Source: an uncultured Pseudomonas sp.
GTDB taxonomy: Bacteria; Pseudomonadota; Gammaproteobacteria; Pseudomonadales; Pseudomonadaceae
Length of the DNA stretch: 6,737 nt
NCBI RefSeq assembly: GCF_946885955.1
Contig: NZ_CAMPHI010000093.1
Coordinates: forward strand, 1-6,737
Reading direction: 5' to 3'
The position numbers were made by a program, and so were the translations under genes. Below are positions 6,101 to 6,737 of the stretch, piece by piece. The notes below the pieces were generated by a model. The model saw only the letters and a list, made by a program, of their open reading frames with translations, was not told where the DNA came from and did not search any database. Every line of letters begins with the position of its first letter. The first letter of the stretch is position 1.

Positions 6101-6555
6101 CGTTCCCAGGCAGCCAGCCAGTCGTCGCGATACAGCAGGTATTGGTCGAATACGTCGGCGATCTTGCTGGCCAGCGACAGCCGCCGTCGCTCGTCGCCGC
6201 CCTCCAGGTAATGCCCCAGGCGCGGCGCTTCGGCCAGGTTGGCCGGCTCGCACAGCCAGTCGTAGAGGCGCCAGGCCAGCGTGCTGGGCGAGAACGCCGA
6301 TTGCTCCGGCAACTGGCCGAGCACCAGGCGCGACAGGTCCCAGACGAACTTGGCCGGCAGCTGCACCTCGAGCTGCATGGCGATGCCCTGTTTGCGCGCC
6401 AATTCCAGGGTCAGCCAGCGCCCGATGCCCTGGCTCGGCACCACCACCCGGGCCGGCGCAAAGGGCTCGCGCGCAGGCATGGCGAGCAAGGTCGTGGCCA
6501 GCTCGCCGAGGGTTTCCAGATCAGGGGCGTGGTAGAGCGTAAGCATGGTCAGCAT
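3163..6555 (-). CDS. recC: RecC, Chi-recognition subunit of RecBCD (complete, with an in-frame REP doublet)
   Basis: RecC holds the RecBCD complex together, splits the duplex and scans the 3' strand for Chi. The product has 1130 residues; E. coli RecC has 1122. Family landmarks are the N-terminal MLTLYHAPDLETL; VVVPSQGIGRWLTLELARK (37-55); LPAKFVWDLSRLVL (66-79); LLVFGISSLP (204-213); NPCREAWGDI (235-244); and the highly conserved block MVPMRSLPFRLVCLLGLDDG (645-664), followed by GFDLISQKPRRGDR (674-687) and LDDRYLLLEILLSA (691-704). HPLQPFAPGNF follows at about 779. Between SELLEAVDM and LLIAHPLQPF, residues 741-767 (CGRGFSRD ... RASPLLP) are translated from a REP doublet and do not fit the family. 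ATG 6555 has AGGA at 4 nt. ATG 6546 (MLTLYH) aligns better with the E. coli N-terminus and is a fair alternative. The C-terminus runs into a strong Shine-Dalgarno and an ATGA overlap that once probably served recB. Confidence 0.97.
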   Translation of the reverse strand: MLTMLTLYHAPDLETLGELATTLLAMPAREPFAPARVVVPSQGIGRWLTLELARKQGIAMQLEVQLPAKFVWDLSRLVLGQLPEQSAFSPSTLAWRLYDWLCEPANLAEAPRLGHYLEGGDERRRLSLASKIADVFDQYLLYRDDWLAAWERNELLDLGPDEAWQALLWRELTRDGHPHRARLLDELLRRLYDPAPIAELPERLLVFGISSLPTHHLRVLEGLARHTEVVIFALNPCREAWGDIRDIRELARQLQGAIDAQAASPDDWYLDVGHPLLASLGKQGRDFFDSLFALAASEGSQEIGLYSEDQDLHDSSLLQALQNDILRLRTRQPDERLALREDDRSLEVHIAHSPLREVEILHDQLLARFAADPQLTPDQVVVLTPDIERYAPYIEAVFAYKAGSSREGAPWIPYSLADRSLRAEIPLIEAFLNLLALPESRFAAEEILAWLEQPAVATRAGIEREDLPLLRDWLHAAGVRWGRDAQHREQLGLPADSAFTWRQGLDRLLLGFAAPPQLAGLAAPLLGDSWPLDALEGGRAQLLGRLIAFVERLSAVARELQRPRSLGEWADTLQGLIDNLFDEREAGDTLLLLSRACAALREQAAAAAIERPLELALIRQQLSAALEQGGGASGFLTGAVTFCTMVPMRSLPFRLVCLLGLDDGALPRRTPAVGFDLISQKPRRGDRVRRLDDRYLLLEILLSARGALYLSYVGRDPRDNAVLPPSVLISELLEAVDMTATCGRGFSRDLDDTESVADASRASPLLPERKASAQLLIAHPLQPFAPGNFAGGMCSGYSASWFRAAERLAEPPDLNPHAFIEQLPPPDDDWLQIEPAQLLLCFRHPARFLLEQRLGLRLADAEEGIAADEPFALEGPARRGLRRLTLEAMERGWPEADERRIGRAAGWLPPGELGQALWGKLRGPVRAFAPRLFEARPQEAPQPLLIDVRLAGVHVYGWLDGVTACGLFDWRLHAPGAWDLPGFWLRHLLLNLGATPGIARDSLLISPAGDWQLAPVANPAELLQPWLSAYRDALCAPLPLILRSSHDFAKALLLPSARSKKEPLEAARSAAQNAWLGADFSPIPGECQDPWNALAFRDRDPLGAEFEALAEQLLGPALLALAADEEEGHL
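3173..3183 (-). promoter_or_regulatory. Strong Shine-Dalgarno within the end of recC, probably the ancestral recB ribosome site
   Basis: The coding strand reads GAGGAGGAGGG (encoding acidic residues at the RecC C-terminus), followed after 6 nt by an ATG that overlaps the recC stop. This is an ideal spacing and strength. In an uninterrupted recC-recB operon this ATGA would be expected to be the recB start. Here recB lies about 1.9 kb further on. Confidence 0.55.
4257..4334. repeat. REP doublet (REPIN-like) inside the recC coding region
   Basis: The first arm (plus strand, 4257-4282) has GTAGGAGCGGGCTTGCCC, with the hairpin core GCGGGC-TT-GCCCGC (4263-4276) followed by GAAGCG. The second arm lies inverted at 4309-4334. 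On the minus strand it reads CCTGTGGGAGGGGCTTCAGC followed by CGCGAT. The arms share the pattern TRGGAGSGGGCTT, as in Pseudomonas REP sequences, and are separated by a 26-nt spacer. Two inverted REPs form a REPIN, mobilised in trans by RAYT transposases. The doublet spans 78 nt (26 codons) and keeps recC open. REPs are normally intergenic, so a copy inside a conserved essential-complex gene is unusual. Confidence 0.85.
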
Positions 6556-6559
6556 GGCG

Positions 6560-6563
6560 TCCT
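6560..6563 (-). promoter_or_regulatory. Candidate ribosome binding site for recC
   Basis: AGGA on the coding strand sits 4 nt before ATG 6555 and 13 nt before ATG 6546. It favours 6555 on spacing, although the protein family favours 6546. Confidence 0.4.
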
Positions 6564-6610
6564 GTGCGAAGCGCTAGGGTCTGTTGCCGTTTCATCGCGA
6601 CCGCGCCGGA

Positions 6611-6699
6611 GCCTGTTTTAGCGCGAGGCAAGGCACGAGACGCGAAGTTTGGTCGTTCCAAATGAGCGTCGAGAAACGCAGCATCGCGCTAAAACAGGC
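6611..6699. repeat. Palindromic repeat element upstream of recC (16-bp perfect inverted arms, nested inner stem)
   Basis: The arms GCCTGTTTTAGCGCGA (6611-6626) and TCGCGCTAAAACAGGC (6684-6699) are perfect inverted copies separated by 57 nt. The match continues outward through GCCGG with one unpaired base. Inside there are nested stems: GACGC (6639-6643) with GCGTC (6666-6670), and TTTGG (6648-6652) with CCAAA (6658-6662) around a 5-nt loop. The whole could fold into one long hairpin on either strand. It has no coding potential and looks like a non-autonomous, MITE-like or structured intergenic repeat. It ends 56 nt upstream of the recC start, so it may lie in the recC leader or promoter region. 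No T-run follows, so it is not a clear terminator. Confidence 0.75.
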
Positions 6700-6737
6700 C
6701 CGGCCCTTCGGGTTGCGCGAAAAATCTCGCCATGCGT

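Noticed and set aside
6611..6699. The palindrome as a rho-independent terminator
   Set aside because: The stem is long with a 57-nt interior and no T-run follows on either strand, so it looks like a repeat element rather than an intrinsic terminator.

Overview
The window comes from a high-GC gammaproteobacterium, most likely Pseudomonas in the broad sense. The evidence is a recC-recB gene order on one strand, RecC and RecB sequences with clear RecBCD motifs, and a paired Pseudomonas-type REP element inside recC (the GGAGCGGGCTTGCCCGCGAA family). All real genes lie on the minus strand and read from right to left.

Layout from high to low coordinates: (1) 6556-6737 is a gene-free stretch upstream of recC, with a long, nearly perfect palindromic element at 6611-6699. 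(2) 3163-6555 is a complete recC of 1130 codons. It carries an in-frame REPIN-like doublet (4257-4334) that adds about 26 residues absent from the family pattern. (3) 3089-3183 is the end of recC, with a very strong Shine-Dalgarno sequence and an ATGA stop/start overlap; this looks like the original recB start signal. It now opens a 25-codon leader frame that ends across the start of the next gene. (4) 2017-3096 encodes an ABC/SMC-like AAA ATPase of 359 aa. (5) 1340-2014 encodes a DUF4276 (TOPRIM-like) protein of 224 aa, starting 2 nt after the ATPase stop. (6) 1285-1339 is a short spacer. (7) 1-1284 is the first 428 codons of recB, cut by the window edge.

The central observation is that a two-gene ATPase + DUF4276 cassette sits inside the recC-recB junction. 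Its base composition is visibly lower in GC than recC and recB on both sides. It is flanked by a short direct repeat (TCTATGA on the coding strand) that marks the probable junctions. The architecture, an ABC-type ATPase followed by a TOPRIM-like effector, resembles OLD-family and PARIS-type anti-phage modules. Phage P2 Old is known to be lethal to recBC mutants, and retron Ec48 is known to guard RecBCD. This makes a RecBCD-linked defence or guard module an attractive, unproven reading. The insertion also gives the cassette the RecBCD transcript and appears to take recB's ribosome-binding site away from recB.
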